Origin: Candidatus Raymondbacteria bacterium RIFOXYA2_FULL_49_16
GTDB lineage: Bacteria; Fibrobacterota; OXYB2-FULL-49-7; XYB2-FULL-49-35
Assembly: GCA_001789205.1 (NCBI GenBank)
Contig: MFYT01000009.1
Span: 1-34,845 of the forward strand
DNA: 34,845 bases
Direction: 5' to 3'
Part shown: positions 1 through 8,499 of the stretch, piece after piece
How the letters are laid out: the number at the start of each line of letters is the position of its first letter
Numbering within the stretch: position 1 is the first letter of the stretch
The notes under the pieces: generated by a model
Seen by the model: the letters and a program-made list of their open reading frames with translations, nothing else
What the model was told of the DNA's origin: nothing
Databases searched by the model: none
Program-made: the position numbers and the translations under genes

Positions 1-15
1 TTAGCCTTTGACCGG

Positions 16-30
16 GTTGAATTATTCAAC
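16..30. repeat. 15-bp perfect palindrome downstream of the esterase gene
   Basis: The sequence GTTGAAT-T-ATTCAAC forms two perfect 7-base arms around a single central base. It lies about 45 bases past the stop codon of the minus-strand esterase gene. As RNA it would have almost no loop, and no T-run follows on either strand, so a protein-binding site or chance is as likely as a terminator. Confidence 0.3.
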
Positions 31-74
31 TTGCACAGGACAGTTTATTCTTGACGCACTCATTTATAGACCCC

Positions 75-2249
75 TTATCTCAACAAGAAGACATTCTTTG
101 TAAAAACCGTTTTTTCTATCTTGATTTTTACAATATATACTCCGCTGGGCTTGTCAGCAGCATTCCATTGAATGCCGGCCGACAGTTGCAGGCCCGTAAC
201 AGAAAAACGGTCCATAAGTTTTCCTTTTATATTATAAATCCCAATTTCATACCTTTGATCGACATCTGAAAGGTTGTTGCCGCTTACGGTGATTTTAATA
301 TCGGGATTAAAAGGATTGGGCGAACAGGTAATGTGCGTGCCAGCTTCCTTCCTTGAATTCCCTGTTATTTTCGATCCCGGGCAATCCTTGCAGGGAACCA
401 TGATAAAACGGCTGCCGCCGGTGTTCTGATCGCCTGCCTTAATAATGAAACCTTCAAAAGTCACCAAACCATCTGTGTCCGCAGCAACAGTATCCATCTG
501 ATACAAAACATTCGTATCATTTGGGGCGGTGTTTTTTATAATGTATTGCGCGCCGGGTTCAACAATGAATCTTTGCAGGCGCCGAGGCGTCACATCAGCA
601 GTGTCATCCGGCATGCGTACCGTGCCGCCAAGTATTTTATATGACGCGACAACAATCTCGTACCGATTTGTGCTGTCCACCTGGTTCTGGTATCCGCCGA
701 CCCTGTAATGGGGTGTGCTCCAGATAAAGTGACAGTGAAAAGAATAATCGGTCGCCACATCCGGATCTTCGGGCAAAGGCAATGCTGCGCTGCTTTTTGT
801 ATTGGAGAACGCCAAGAATGACTCATTTTTTCTTAATTGAGAAACTTGATTGTTTTCATACATCCATGTTTGCGTGCCATGCCCGCAACTGCCGCAAACG
901 CCGCCGCTGAATCCGTGTTTGGTATCCAGGAGTGCGGGGTAATAATTTTTGCCGTGCGTAGGGTAATTCACCGAATTATCCTGGCCTCCGTGGCCCACAC
1001 ATACCCAGGGCATCTCCAATTTCCTGTTCTCCCTGAGAAAGGACTCCATATTCAGCCATTTATGAACCGTGACACCGGCGTATTTTTCATTCAACTTTTC
1101 GCTGCGCCAGCCGGTAAAGCCTACTTTCATGTTGTCATTGTTGCCAAGGCCCCAAATAGGCGTAATCCATCCGGTATATTGCCAATCGCCATTCTCAAAA
1201 TAATTCGTGGGCGGAACGCCGGCACGGCCATATGCGAAAAAATCCGGATAACTCTGAAGGAACATAAGGGTTCCCCCGCCTCCCATTGAGCCGCCCAAAA
1301 CATGGATGGCGTTTGTGTCTATGCGGCTGGAATAATAAGGCTCCCTGAGAATCATCCATTTAAGCATATTCATGATTCGCGCCTGTGTGAAATTAATTAC
1401 AGGCCCACTGGTCGCAACAGGACCACCCGCAAAATACAAATATGACGTATCGTATGGGAAAGTTTGGCTGTAGCCATACCACCACGTACGGTTATCCTGG
1501 ATCTTCAGATTGATGCCCTCGCAATAATATCTGCAGTCATCGCCCACTGCCGGCATATTTCCCGGAGAACCATCTAAAAAAAGCTCCAATGGCAATGTTC
1601 CGGAAGTCGTATTATAATTCGAAGGTACGCCTACCCAATAGGTAAAAGCGTAGGTATTGCACATGGTAGGATTAAAAGAATCAACATCCGTGTATTGAAG
1701 ATATATGCGTGCGAGCATGATGTTTGACCGCCATATTAGAACCGGAACAGGTTCTTCAACAACTTCGTTGACTGGGCCAACCGAATTGCCGGCATCGCAA
1801 CTTTTATCCTCCACGCCACCCGTAAATGCCGTAACAGCATAATAAAAACCGCCTGCCTGGTGCGAAGTCAAAACTATCATGCCTGTGCCTGAGTCGACTG
1901 CACTTGCCATTCCCGACTGCCCATCTGCCAATGGGGTAATAACATTACGTGTAAATGTGCAGGGCGGGTTAAGAGTTGAAAATGAAGCTCCACCCAGATA
2001 ATTCAGCATCTTATTTCCTGCAGATCCCTGCGCTCTTTCAATCCTTTTTACAGCGGAAGCGATATTTTCCGTTGTTATAGGAGCAGTGCTGCTGTAAACA
2101 ACATATTTCTGACCGTTTGCAACTTCGTCCCAAGTGATGAAAACCTGGCCTGAACGGAAAAAAGCGTTCATGTTTGAAGGCCGGATGGCGAAAATTGAAA
2201 CGGTTGCTGCCAAAACAACAATAATGGTCAATGCTGCTGATCTGCTCAT
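75..2249 (-). CDS. Secreted alpha/beta-hydrolase (esterase-like) with N-terminal beta domain and C-terminal sorting tail
   Basis: 724 residues. Residues 1-21 form a signal peptide (MSRSAAL, then a hydrophobic core). Residues about 30-150 look like a fibronectin-III-type beta domain, with short motifs such as ITWDEV and GGFYYAVTAF. The central part reads as an alpha/beta hydrolase: the nucleophile elbow is GGSMGGGG with Ser about 321, and a GQDNSVNYPTHG segment and a CGHGTQTW segment follow that could supply the acid and the histidine. The last ~85 residues are the sorting-type tail (CSPNPFNP, NAADKPSGVYIV, ending FLLR), also seen on neighbouring proteins. It is likely exported and surface-attached or released. 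The substrate is unknown; the fold suits a carboxylesterase or peptidase. The start is supported by AGAAGGAGA just upstream. It is the last gene of a co-directional run, 31 bp after the amidohydrolase gene. Confidence 0.8.
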   Translation of the reverse strand: MSRSAALTIIVVLAATVSIFAIRPSNMNAFFRSGQVFITWDEVANGQKYVVYSSTAPITTENIASAVKRIERAQGSAGNKMLNYLGGASFSTLNPPCTFTRNVITPLADGQSGMASAVDSGTGMIVLTSHQAGGFYYAVTAFTGGVEDKSCDAGNSVGPVNEVVEEPVPVLIWRSNIMLARIYLQYTDVDSFNPTMCNTYAFTYWVGVPSNYNTTSGTLPLELFLDGSPGNMPAVGDDCRYYCEGINLKIQDNRTWWYGYSQTFPYDTSYLYFAGGPVATSGPVINFTQARIMNMLKWMILREPYYSSRIDTNAIHVLGGSMGGGGTLMFLQSYPDFFAYGRAGVPPTNYFENGDWQYTGWITPIWGLGNNDNMKVGFTGWRSEKLNEKYAGVTVHKWLNMESFLRENRKLEMPWVCVGHGGQDNSVNYPTHGKNYYPALLDTKHGFSGGVCGSCGHGTQTWMYENNQVSQLRKNESFLAFSNTKSSAALPLPEDPDVATDYSFHCHFIWSTPHYRVGGYQNQVDSTNRYEIVVASYKILGGTVRMPDDTADVTPRRLQRFIVEPGAQYIIKNTAPNDTNVLYQMDTVAADTDGLVTFEGFIIKAGDQNTGGSRFIMVPCKDCPGSKITGNSRKEAGTHITCSPNPFNPDIKITVSGNNLSDVDQRYEIGIYNIKGKLMDRFSVTGLQLSAGIQWNAADKPSGVYIVKIKIEKTVFTKNVFLLR

Positions 2250-2280
2250 GAAATCTCCTTCTGTTTATTAGAGTTAATTG

Positions 2281-3087
2281 TCATATCCCCATTATTCTCC
2301 TGGAATTTTCACCAAAGATCATCTCTTTTTCGGCTTTTGTTATTTTTGCAAAGGCAACCCTTCCCAGTTGCATTGTTCCCGAGAGCGCAGCCATATCAGA
2401 ACCGTAGAGCACTTTCCTTGCACCAGCAACTTCCACAAAGTATTCAATAAGCCCTTTTCTGGGGATTGCAAGGCATATTTCCAGATACACGTTTCCCATT
2501 TCTTTTGCCAGTTGCGCATACTCTTCTTCATCAATGCATCCCGCATGAGCCGCGATCCACTTAATATTTGTGTATTCAGAAGCAAGGGTACGCAATGGTA
2601 TTAAATCATCCATGCCCCAGGTATGAACAAGTACCGGGTATCCTTTGGCATTTGCATATTCATAGGCCGGTCTGTATTCTTTCGCGTCATAAGGCTTTAT
2701 CGTGGTTTTATTGATTATTTTGTATGCTCTAAGGCCTGCCTTTTCACATCTTTTTATCTCCCCGATAATATCGCTGTTATTGTAAGGATCTACCGTTATA
2801 TATCCAAAAAACCGGCCAGAAAACCGGTTTACCGCATCGATGCATGTATCATTCCCAAACCGCACATCCCCGCCTATTACCGCTGCAATCCCTGATATTG
2901 CCGCCATATCTATGCCCGTGCGATCCATTGCTTTAATCATCGCATCCGCATTTGAATCGGGCATAGCGTACTTATTTAAAGAGCCTATATGCGCATGCGC
3001 GTCAAAAACATAGACAGAATCCAATCTTTTCCCGGCCAGGAAATTTCCCGCTATCTCATCAAGCATGGTTTTCTTGCCCCCCGCCAT
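2281..3087 (-). CDS. Amidohydrolase-family metal-dependent hydrolase (intact metal site)
   Basis: 268 residues without a signal peptide, so probably cytoplasmic. It matches the amidohydrolase-2 TIM-barrel family. Visible metal-site residues are His31 and His33 in FDAHAHIG, Lys123 in YKII, His155 in VLVHTWG, His181 in AAHAG and Asp231 in LYGSD, so the site appears complete. The family hydrolyses or decarboxylates a range of small substrates; the sequence does not show which. The start ATG lies one base after the TAA of the upstream paralogue, so the two are probably translationally coupled. An alternative start at Met8 exists. The esterase gene follows 31 bp downstream. Confidence 0.82.
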   Translation of the reverse strand: MAGGKKTMLDEIAGNFLAGKRLDSVYVFDAHAHIGSLNKYAMPDSNADAMIKAMDRTGIDMAAISGIAAVIGGDVRFGNDTCIDAVNRFSGRFFGYITVDPYNNSDIIGEIKRCEKAGLRAYKIINKTTIKPYDAKEYRPAYEYANAKGYPVLVHTWGMDDLIPLRTLASEYTNIKWIAAHAGCIDEEEYAQLAKEMGNVYLEICLAIPRKGLIEYFVEVAGARKVLYGSDMAALSGTMQLGRVAFAKITKAEKEMIFGENSRRIMGI

Positions 3088-3088
3088 T

Positions 3089-3835
3089 TTATGCCTTCCT
3101 GTTGTTCAAAAGATTGGACATATTTTCAAAACCGATCAATGTTTTTTCTTCTTCAGTGATATCAGCATACATCAGGGAACCTACGCTCGCCCCCATCACC
3201 GCTTCAGGATAGAATGACCCGAATAACAGCCGATTGGCCCCTATTTCCTTACACAAGCGTTCTATGCCATTAAACACGGAATAGGGCGGGCTTATATCGA
3301 TGTGTAAATTGCCGTGCAGAGTAAGCAAAGAAATAAGCTTTCTCTCAGCTTCGTACGGAATGTGCGTTAAAACAGCAACAAGTTCCGGATGGTTGTTCAG
3401 CGCGCCGTGCAGGTCATTTAATTCAATTTCATCATATGGCAGGAACAGGGGGAGGTGTCTTTGCTCCATTGCCGCAAGCAAAGGCCCAAGACACCATTCA
3501 GCAACTGATATATTCATGCTCGCAGGATAGATTATTCCAGCCGAAGCGCTGTCTCCGATAATCTCGTCAAGATAGGAAAAAGCCGTCTTTGGGTTCCTGC
3601 ATCTGTCCGGTTCTAAAGAAAAACAGTTATATAAACAGGGGTTTGCGGCTGTCTCGCTGATCAACTTCTTATTTCCAAGGCCAGGCAGGTTATATTGTCC
3701 GGAATAATGGCGCACAAGAGCGCATTCGACACCCGCTTCATCCATCTCTTTTACAAGATCATCAATGGTTTCCGGGGTGCCCGGAAAACCAAGTGTTTTT
3801 TTACCAATATTGACATTGCAATCAAAAAACATCAT
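3089..3835 (-). CDS. Amidohydrolase-fold protein lacking most metal ligands (probable pseudoenzyme)
   Basis: 248 residues from the ATG at 3835. I prefer this start because GGAG lies 9 bases upstream; the longer reading from a TTG at 3859 nearly reaches the upstream stop. It aligns along its length with the next gene, but the His-x-His pair is replaced by Asn7 and Asn9 (FDCNVNIG), the third His by Pro133 (LFLPYDE) and the final Asp by Phe208 (LFGSFYPE). Only His158 (LTHIPY) remains. In this family that loss normally abolishes metal catalysis. One base separates it from the intact paralogue, so a heteromeric partner or a binding/regulatory role is plausible. No signal peptide is seen. A different metal-free chemistry cannot be excluded. 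Confidence 0.75.
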   Translation of the reverse strand: MMFFDCNVNIGKKTLGFPGTPETIDDLVKEMDEAGVECALVRHYSGQYNLPGLGNKKLISETAANPCLYNCFSLEPDRCRNPKTAFSYLDEIIGDSASAGIIYPASMNISVAEWCLGPLLAAMEQRHLPLFLPYDEIELNDLHGALNNHPELVAVLTHIPYEAERKLISLLTLHGNLHIDISPPYSVFNGIERLCKEIGANRLLFGSFYPEAVMGASVGSLMYADITEEEKTLIGFENMSNLLNNRKA

Positions 3836-3861
3836 TGCGGACAACTCCTGATACGGCAAAA

Positions 3862-4944
3862 CTATTTCACCAACAACAGTCTTGCACTCAACACTCTACC
3901 GCCAACTGAAACTCGCGCAATATAAATACCCGAAGGATGGTCTGCCGCATTCCAGACATACACAGCGTTTGCAGGACTCTCAGCATTCACTATTTCCATT
4001 AATCTGCCGTTCCCATCATATATTTCCAGGACAGGGTTGATTGCCGCCTGCTGATGGCTTAGCGTTATTGTTATCCGCGGATTAAACGGGTTCGGAGAAC
4101 AGCGTATGGCCGCCTCTCCACCCTTTAATCGGGCTTTTTTATCCACCATGCTATTGCTATCATATTCAAGCACCACCCGCATACCATGGTCTCCGCCCGA
4201 TAAATTAAGATCATAGGCCCGGGCAGCGCTACGGCACCAATCCCCGCCCATTCGCCATGCTCCGCCTTTGAGGGCTTGCCCGTGCCAATCCTTTGTTACC
4301 GGTCCTTGCGGGTCTATCACCGGGCTTGATAAATTCTGATAATAAGTTTCTGAGAAATAATCACTGCAATATTCCCATACATTCCCGCATATATCATAAA
4401 GGCCCCATGGATTAGGAAGAAGCTGACCTACTGGATGCGTTGTGCCTCCGCTGTTGGCTCCCCAGGCATATAAATCCAGATTATTTATTTCATTACCAAA
4501 GAAAAACCTTGTCCTTGTCCCGGCACGGCAGGCGAACTCCCATTCCGCTTCAGTAGGCATCCGGACAGTCCTGCCGGTTGTCATCGATAACCTGGAACAA
4601 AAATCCTGCACGCGCGTCCAATCAAGCCTTTCAACCGGGTTCTTGGGCCCTGGAAAAAGATATTCATGGCCATGGACTTGAACAGCTTCATATTGCTCCT
4701 GGGTCACCTCATAAACACCCATCCAGAAGGGTTTGCTTATGGTAACCTGATGCATGGGAGTTTCCCATATCTTATAATAATCGCTGTTCGGAGAACCCAT
4801 ATAAAAAGTCCCGGAAGGAATCAATACAAGTTCAAGGTTGATTCCACTTCCCAAATTCAGCGTATCATACGTACGTTGCGCATGTACCTTCAGTGTAAAT
4901 AAAATTATCGCTAATAGTATCGGCAATCCCAATAATCGTGACAT
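3862..4944 (-). CDS. Secreted FGE-sulfatase (SUMF1)-domain protein with sorting tail (paralogue 4)
   Basis: 360 residues. Residues 1-22 are a signal peptide ending VHA-Q. The mature protein starts with the block shared by all four paralogues (YDTLNLGSG, LVLIPSGTFYMGS). A formylglycine-generating-enzyme-like domain follows to about 265: MGVYEVTQEQYEAV, RLDWTRVQDFC, RMPTEAEWEFACRAGT, NPWGLYDICGNVWEY and LKGGAWRMGG..CRSAAR, then HGMRVV. The last ~80 residues are the sorting tail (CSPNPFNP ... NAADHPSGIYIARV ... LLLVK). True FGE uses a Cys pair four residues apart after the GGS[WY] motif; here only the common single Cys of CRSAAR is present, so oxidase activity is doubtful. It is preceded by a 158-bp gap and followed by the amidohydrolase pair. 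Confidence 0.85.
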   Translation of the reverse strand: MSRLLGLPILLAIILFTLKVHAQRTYDTLNLGSGINLELVLIPSGTFYMGSPNSDYYKIWETPMHQVTISKPFWMGVYEVTQEQYEAVQVHGHEYLFPGPKNPVERLDWTRVQDFCSRLSMTTGRTVRMPTEAEWEFACRAGTRTRFFFGNEINNLDLYAWGANSGGTTHPVGQLLPNPWGLYDICGNVWEYCSDYFSETYYQNLSSPVIDPQGPVTKDWHGQALKGGAWRMGGDWCRSAARAYDLNLSGGDHGMRVVLEYDSNSMVDKKARLKGGEAAIRCSPNPFNPRITITLSHQQAAINPVLEIYDGNGRLMEIVNAESPANAVYVWNAADHPSGIYIARVSVGGRVLSARLLLVK

Positions 4945-5102
4945 AGGTAACCGCCTTTTTTTGCAAAACGTACGTATCTTCTAAGATAAAAAGCGAGGCC
5001 AGTACCGTGTTTAGGGGGGAGAACAAGAAACAGTACAGACCCCGCAATTTTTTATGTGTTTTATTTTGATATATCCATACTATTTTTGCTCCTGCACGGA
5101 TA
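4945..5102. other. 158-bp gap inside the exported-protein run, with small dyads
   Basis: This is the largest gap in the minus-strand run 75-10741 and could hold a separate promoter for the downstream genes. It contains TATCTT-CT-AAGATA at 4975-4988, partly overlapping the self-complementary ACGTACGT at 4968-4975, both just upstream of the ribosome-binding region of the next gene. No convincing -35/-10 pair and no hairpin followed by a T-run is seen, so promoter and terminator are both unproven. Confidence 0.3.
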
Positions 5103-6230
5103 CTATTTTATCAATAGCAGCCGAGCACTCACCATGCGACCCCCAACCACGGTTTTCGCAAAATATATTCCTGAAGGACAGTCTGCCGCATTCCAGGTAT
5201 AAACAGCGTTTCGGGAACCCATAGCGTTCAATGTTTCGATTAATCTGCCGTTCTCATTATATATTTTTACAACCGGGTTGACTGCTGCCCCGCCTCGACT
5301 CGCGCTCGGCGAGGCGGGTTGCTGATTACTGATTGCTATTGTTGTACTCGGATTAAACGGATTTGGAAAACAGCTTATGCTATTTGTTTCGTCTTTATGT
5401 AATCCAATCTTTTTATCTTGTATTCCAGTACCGTCATAATTAACAACAACACGGAAACCATGGTCATATCCAGCCACGCTTTGGATGGTGATTCGTGAAT
5501 AGCTGGTCTGCCATGTTTCATAATCCGGGATACCACCGCCGCGAACAATAGATGTAATACCGCCATCATAAAAATACGGGTCAATTTGAGAATCCGCGGT
5601 ATATGAATACGCATTATCAGCGCTATATTCCCACACATTCCCATTTATATCGAATAAACCCCATGGGTTGGCGGGTTTTGTCCCTACTTTCTGAAAGGTG
5701 CCGTTCCTTGGACAAGCTCTGGCCCAAGTATAAGTGCAATACTGGTTTGATTGGTCGCCCCAAAAATGCCTGGTTGTAGTTCCGGCTCTGCACGCATGTT
5801 CCCATTCAGCATCCGTGGGTAGACGGACCGCCCTTCCGACCTGTCGTGATAATTTCCTGCAAAACCCTGAAGCTTGGGCTGGTGATATCTGATATGCCGG
5901 ATAATCCGGGCCAATTTCTTCACTGTAAGAGGGAACGCTTGTTGGCATCATCGCCGCATACTGCGCCTGCGTTACTTCATAGACGCCCATCCAATATGGC
6001 TTGGTAAGCGTAACCTGGTGCTGAGGGCATTGGAAGCCCCGCTGCCATGCGTCCATAGCTGCACAATCCTCCGCGCTTGCTCCCATGGGAAAAGTCCCTG
6101 CGGGAATCAATACGAGTTCCAAACTAACCCCGTTCCCCAAATCCAAGGTGTCGTATGTCAATTCCGCATTTACCTGAAAAGGAATGATAATTATAGCCGA
6201 TAGTACGGCCAATACCGGGAATCGCAACAT
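5103..6230 (-). CDS. Secreted FGE-sulfatase (SUMF1)-domain protein with sorting tail (paralogue 3)
   Basis: 375 residues from the ATG at 6230. GGGGGAG five bases upstream and the signal peptide that begins there (MLRFPVLAVLS...VNA) fix this start; the reading frame is open further upstream, but that part runs into the neighbouring gene and has no signal-peptide character. The FGE-like domain carries TYDTLDLGNG, LVLIPAGTFPMG, RLPTDAEWEHACRAGTTT, NPWGLFDINGNVWEY, RGGGIPDYETW and HGFRVV. The CRSAR-type Cys is replaced (TSYSR), so no FGE catalytic cysteine is visible and a binding or structural role is likely. The tail is CFPNPFNP ... SGIYFAKTV ... LLLIK. Unlike its paralogues, the tail has a ~10-residue insert (PASPSASRGG) encoded by a palindromic DNA segment. 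Confidence 0.85.
   Translation of the reverse strand: MLRFPVLAVLSAIIIIPFQVNAELTYDTLDLGNGVSLELVLIPAGTFPMGASAEDCAAMDAWQRGFQCPQHQVTLTKPYWMGVYEVTQAQYAAMMPTSVPSYSEEIGPDYPAYQISPAQASGFCRKLSRQVGRAVRLPTDAEWEHACRAGTTTRHFWGDQSNQYCTYTWARACPRNGTFQKVGTKPANPWGLFDINGNVWEYSADNAYSYTADSQIDPYFYDGGITSIVRGGGIPDYETWQTSYSRITIQSVAGYDHGFRVVVNYDGTGIQDKKIGLHKDETNSISCFPNPFNPSTTIAISNQQPASPSASRGGAAVNPVVKIYNENGRLIETLNAMGSRNAVYTWNAADCPSGIYFAKTVVGGRMVSARLLLIK
5289..5318. repeat. Palindromic insert within the sorting-tail coding sequence
   Basis: CCCGCCTCG (5289-5297) and CGAGGCGGG (5310-5318) are perfect 9-base arms around a 12-base G+C-rich loop. Read on the gene strand this encodes most of the extra PASPSASRGG peptide, which the three sister proteins lack at this point (compare SHQQAAINP in paralogue 4). 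The segment is much richer in G+C than its surroundings. It looks like an in-frame insertion of a short palindromic element. Confidence 0.5.
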
Positions 6231-6250
6231 GTTTCTCCCCCTTTTCTCGA

Positions 6251-7120
6251 TTATTTCTGTATAATAAACTTTTTTACCGCTATATGATGGCCTTGTTTGA
6301 CCAGAACCAAGTAATGGCCCGCGGAGACGGGCCTGCGGGCATAGGTGAGACCGTTCCAAAATCCCGAGAACAAGGCGTCTAAAAGCCGCAGATCAACCGG
6401 GCATATGTACCTGCCAGCGCAGTCATATATCAAGCATTCAACCTTGTCTGTTGCTTGTTGCGCGCGGTAAGTTATCCAAAGTATTCCTGTAGACGGTTCA
6501 GGATTTGCCATAATAGGAGACGCTGTGGAAATGACAGCAGGTTTCCCGCCTTTTTCAACAGCAATAACGCCCGTGGCAACATGAGAAGCAAGCTGTTTGC
6601 CAGCTTCAATTAAAGCGCTGTCAATAGCCCACATCACCACACGGACAAAAAATTTATCGCTGATAAATAAAAGCTCGCTGGTAAACAACTGTATTTCAAG
6701 GCGGGCGCTGTCGCCAAGCGTGTCTATCCGCTCATAAGAGACCATGTTGTCATAAAAAAGCTGGTACACGCCCAACGCATTTGCGGCAGTTCCCTGGTCG
6801 TATATTTGAATGCAAACATCCGTTGTTCCATTGCCATATCCTTCGAAAGCACTGGAAACATATCCCAGATTGCAATAGACCACTGCCCCGCCGTCTATAT
6901 AATTAGAAAGCTCATCACAGGTATGCGCTGTTCCAACCTGGCAGGCAAAACGGGGGTTGGATTTTGTCCACCCCGGGACCGTATTATTCTCAGGAAGCAA
7001 GGCCGCGGGGTCCTGGGCAAAGATAAGAGACGCAAAAAAAACACCTGACCATAAAAAAATCAAAGGCAAAGATCGTGGAACGCAATGCAGGCGAAACAAC
7101 GGAACATGTCTCTTTTTCAT
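6251..7120 (-). CDS. Secreted DUF6599-like protein with degenerate sorting tail
   Basis: 289 residues. The N-terminus is basic and a hydrophobic stretch at about residues 17-35 ends FA-Q, which suits a signal peptide. The body contains ELSNYIDGGAVVYCNLGY, EGYGNG and QIYDQGTAANALGVYQLF. From memory this matches the DUF6599 pattern (Y-I-[ND]-G-G-A, then [IV]-Y-D-[MQ]-G and A-x-G-[VIL]-Y). DUF6599 has no assigned activity. The last ~85 residues look like a worn sorting tail: NPEPSTG replaces PNPFNP, then IYDCAGR, FWNGL and SAGHYLVLV, ending IIQK. A GGGGGA tract lies about 11 bases before the ATG, a rather long spacing. It ends 20 bp before paralogue 3 and starts 57 bp after the DUF362 gene, so it is probably in the same transcript. 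Confidence 0.65.
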   Translation of the reverse strand: MKKRHVPLFRLHCVPRSLPLIFLWSGVFFASLIFAQDPAALLPENNTVPGWTKSNPRFACQVGTAHTCDELSNYIDGGAVVYCNLGYVSSAFEGYGNGTTDVCIQIYDQGTAANALGVYQLFYDNMVSYERIDTLGDSARLEIQLFTSELLFISDKFFVRVVMWAIDSALIEAGKQLASHVATGVIAVEKGGKPAVISTASPIMANPEPSTGILWITYRAQQATDKVECLIYDCAGRYICPVDLRLLDALFSGFWNGLTYARRPVSAGHYLVLVKQGHHIAVKKFIIQK

Positions 7121-7177
7121 ACCCGTACTCTTCCCCCAAATAATTTAGATTCGAAATACGCGCCATGTCTAAATGGC

Positions 7178-8461
7178 TTATTTCATGAATATTTTCCCCT
7201 GTACGGAATGTGGTCCGGTCTTAATCTTAAAGATATAGATGCCTTTGGGCACAGGTCTCCCATTCATACTCCTGCCCCCCCAGTGTATGGCAGAGCCGGA
7301 AATACCCTTTTTTTCCCACACCATACGCCCATTAACATCAACGATAGATATTTCCTTAATGCTGCTATTGGCATTGGACAACTCAAAATGCACTTGTCCA
7401 TTTGAGGGATTGGGCGACAGGGACACCTGAAGACCCGAGTCCTCCGTTGCGCGGCCCGAAGTCTCTATTAGCGTTGCCCAGGGAGGGCTTATGTTGACAA
7501 CTTCCATGTTTGCAGGATCGTTAGTGCCAATACTATAAGGTTCTTGCGCTGCAAGAGTAAAAATACCGCGGGAGGTAGTTTCCAAGCTCGATCCAAAGGA
7601 ATAATATTGTTTAAACAAAAGCATGCCCTGATAATCATTGGCAACACTGTCACGTGTGGCAACAACCGAATATGCCGCCATATTCGGCGTTCCACCAGGG
7701 GACGACCCAGACCTACCTGAAATGGCATCCATGAGAACAAGCACCTGTTTATTTTTGAATGTCGGCTGGCTGTTAAGTACGGAAAGCCATGGCTGGGTGG
7801 GATCAAGAAACTTATCATGCACTTCCCAAAAACGCGGTCCAGTAACCGCGCTCATCAAATTCTTCAATGCCATGCTGACTCCGCTTACTCCCTGGCTCCA
7901 TAGAGACGGGCAATTAATAATCCAGTCAGCGTTGGCAAAGGTGTCTTTTATCCGATGCGTGACCCCGGCAAAGACAAAGGAAGGATTGGATGCGTTTGCA
8001 GTATCGTCCTGGGTCCATGCGGCATTTTTTCCCGTGGCAATAGTAACATTAGCTTCCGGAAAAGTCCCACCCAGCATGGAGGTAAGGCCGCTTTTTACCG
8101 CCTGAATGACGTACGTGGTAGTTGGATTGGAGGGCAAAACACCGCTTACACCGTTCTGTTTAATGGCAATCTTGGTCGCCGTTGTCACTGTTCCGGGAAA
8201 AATCGCCTCATATGCCTGCCCTTTATCAGATATTCCGGTAAGGATCATAATTGCATGATCCACCATGTCCTGTATTTTTGCCGTGTCAACAGTCCCCGCT
8301 GTTTTATCGTAACAGGATGTGTCCGTGGCAATAACGATTTTGGAGGCATCGGCCAACGTACGGGCCCTGCCTTTGGTCAAAGCCCCTGTTCCCAGGACCA
8401 TTGCCGTGGCAGCCGCCCCTCTTCCGATAAAGCTTCTTCTCGAAATTGTTTTCTTTATCAT
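7178..8461 (-). CDS. Tat-exported DUF362-domain protein with sorting tail
   Basis: 427 residues. The N-terminus ISRRSFIGRGAAATAMVLG carries a twin-arginine motif at Arg8-Arg9, followed by a mildly hydrophobic stretch, as in Tat signal peptides. The body fits DUF362: IAIKQNG near residue 100, a DWIINCPSLWSQG segment, MALKNLMS, VLVLMDAISGR and SLETTSRG. Some DUF362 proteins carry ferredoxin-type clusters, but no Cys-rich cluster motif is seen here. The tail begins LSPNPSNG and ends with GIYIFKIKTG...IFMK. The Tat signal implies folding or cofactor loading before crossing the inner membrane. The start is supported by AAGGAGA six bases upstream. It lies between FGE-like paralogues 2 and 3 in the same run. 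Confidence 0.8.
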   Translation of the reverse strand: MIKKTISRRSFIGRGAAATAMVLGTGALTKGRARTLADASKIVIATDTSCYDKTAGTVDTAKIQDMVDHAIMILTGISDKGQAYEAIFPGTVTTATKIAIKQNGVSGVLPSNPTTTYVIQAVKSGLTSMLGGTFPEANVTIATGKNAAWTQDDTANASNPSFVFAGVTHRIKDTFANADWIINCPSLWSQGVSGVSMALKNLMSAVTGPRFWEVHDKFLDPTQPWLSVLNSQPTFKNKQVLVLMDAISGRSGSSPGGTPNMAAYSVVATRDSVANDYQGMLLFKQYYSFGSSLETTSRGIFTLAAQEPYSIGTNDPANMEVVNISPPWATLIETSGRATEDSGLQVSLSPNPSNGQVHFELSNANSSIKEISIVDVNGRMVWEKKGISGSAIHWGGRSMNGRPVPKGIYIFKIKTGPHSVQGKIFMK

Positions 8462-8499
8462 ACCATCTCCTTTTCACATAAAAATCTTACAGTAATATC

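Noticed and set aside
837-1289. 150-codon plus-strand frame opposite the esterase
   Set aside because: It covers the nucleophile region of the esterase in antisense and shows no independent support.
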